A DNA stretch of 64,000 nucleotides, from NCBI GenBank assembly GCA_000163995.1, contig CM000855.1:516028-580027 (forward strand), given 5' to 3'. Of this stretch, positions 63,692 through 64,000 are shown piece after piece. A program made the position numbers and the translations under genes. The DNA comes from Campylobacter jejuni subsp. jejuni 414 (GTDB lineage Bacteria > Campylobacterota > Campylobacteria > Campylobacterales > Campylobacteraceae). Position 1 is the first letter of the stretch; each line of letters starts with the position of its first letter. Under the pieces are notes generated by a model, which was given only the letters and a program-made list of their open reading frames with translations, was not told the DNA's origin and made no database searches.

Positions 63692-64000
63692 ATGAGTGAA
63701 TACATAGAAGTAAAAAGACTTAAAAACTTTTTTAAAGCTTGTGATAAATTAATAAGCATGGATAAGCACGGCGAAAGTATTATGGCAGGTGCTGGCGAGA
63801 GTATAAGAAATAGCATTTTGGATTCTTTTAAAAATGAACGCAGTGTTTTTGATGGAAAATGGAAAAGTTTAAAACCAGCTACAATAAAGCAAAAGACAAA
63901 TGAAAGAAAGAATAAAGGAATTTTAAAAAGAGATGGGGAGTTAAGTAAAGCTTTAAATTGGCAAAGTAAAGTTACTAAAAATAGCGTAGAAGTCTTTAAC
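63692..64000 (+). CDS. Virion morphogenesis protein gpG, 5' part (cut by window end)
   Basis: The visible 103 residues (MSEYIEVKRLKNFFKACDKL, ESIRNSILDSFKNERSVFDG, KWKSLKPATIKQKTNERKNK) match the phage virion morphogenesis family of Mu gpG, a head-tail joining protein. An in-frame ATG at 63680 that overlaps the tape measure stop is an alternative start. In Mu this gene lies in the head module; here it follows the tape measure. Confidence 0.82.
   Translation, partial: MSEYIEVKRLKNFFKACDKLISMDKHGESIMAGAGESIRNSILDSFKNERSVFDGKWKSLKPATIKQKTNERKNKGILKRDGELSKALNWQSKVTKNSVEVFN

Larger units (their letters stand above)
29602..64000 (+). mobile_element. Mu-like transposable prophage (left end inside window, right end beyond)
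   Basis: The region has a full Mu-type plan: left-end repeats, repressor, Ner, DD35E transposase, MuB, Gam, GemA, Mor, a Mu-type head module with lambda-like capsid genes, and a P2-like contractile tail. It starts at or near TG at 29602. The right end is not reached; the last gene, gpG, is cut by the window edge. It resembles the Mu-like elements known in C. jejuni (CJIE1/CMLP1 group), here placed near the Cj0654c-type transporter. Most genes look intact apart from single-base breaks in F and the radical SAM gene. Confidence 0.93.

Overview
The window is AT-rich, densely packed DNA from a thermophilic Campylobacter, almost certainly C. jejuni or a very close relative. Three things point there: the gene order from hypE/hypA through rnr, ilvC, dprA, msrA, ppa, adk, aspS, nadK, recN, cbrR, tatD, rlpA, kdsC, the lpt genes, engB, mrdA and pepP, which matches my memory of the C. 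jejuni Cj0626-Cj0654c block; the TATAAT-type promoters; and the Mu-like prophage, of a kind known in this species. No rRNA, tRNA or CRISPR array was seen.

Bases 1-29.6 kb are chromosome. Hydrogenase maturation genes (hypE end, hypA) face a decayed restriction-type gene. Then come minus-strand holA and rnr, a plus-strand run ilvC to an RNA methyltransferase, minus-strand msrA-ppa-adk-aspS, and a long plus-strand run of tightly overlapping genes (nadK-recN-cbrR-tatD-lytic transglycosylase-rlpA-kdsC-lptC-lptA-engB-membrane protein-mrdA) for envelope building and DNA repair. Minus-strand pepP and a POT-family peptide transporter follow. Last is a decaying accessory patch (27.2-29.5 kb) with two intact unknown genes and remnants.

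From 29602 to beyond the window end lies a Mu-like transposable prophage. Its left end carries three copies of a transposase-site-like repeat. Next are an S24-type repressor facing a promoter with inverted operator-like sites, a Ner-like regulator, a DD35E MuA-type transposase, MuB, Gam, small HTH proteins, an antirepressor-like protein, a RecA-fold ATPase, GemA and a Mor-like activator. An unknown two-gene cargo sits at 39.2-40.2 kb. Late genes form two divergent blocks. The minus-strand block (40.2-49.9 kb) encodes tail D, X and U and the head module: F, portal, terminase, gp36, capsid E, decoration, protease with internal scaffold start, gp37. The plus-strand block (50-64 kb) encodes lysis, baseplate V-W-J-I, fibres, a radical SAM/SPASM enzyme, sheath, tube, E/E' chaperone, tape measure and gpG.

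The most unusual signal is a roughly 110-base structured element that occurs four times in the prophage, always on the plus strand and just before the ribosome binding site of a gene, with compensatory changes in its stems. Second is the radical SAM/SPASM enzyme among the fibre genes. The sequence also holds about eight single-base indels, nearly all in A/T runs. They break or fuse genes normally intact or essential (holA, rnr, nadK, recN, tatD), so many apparent frameshifts are probably assembly errors.
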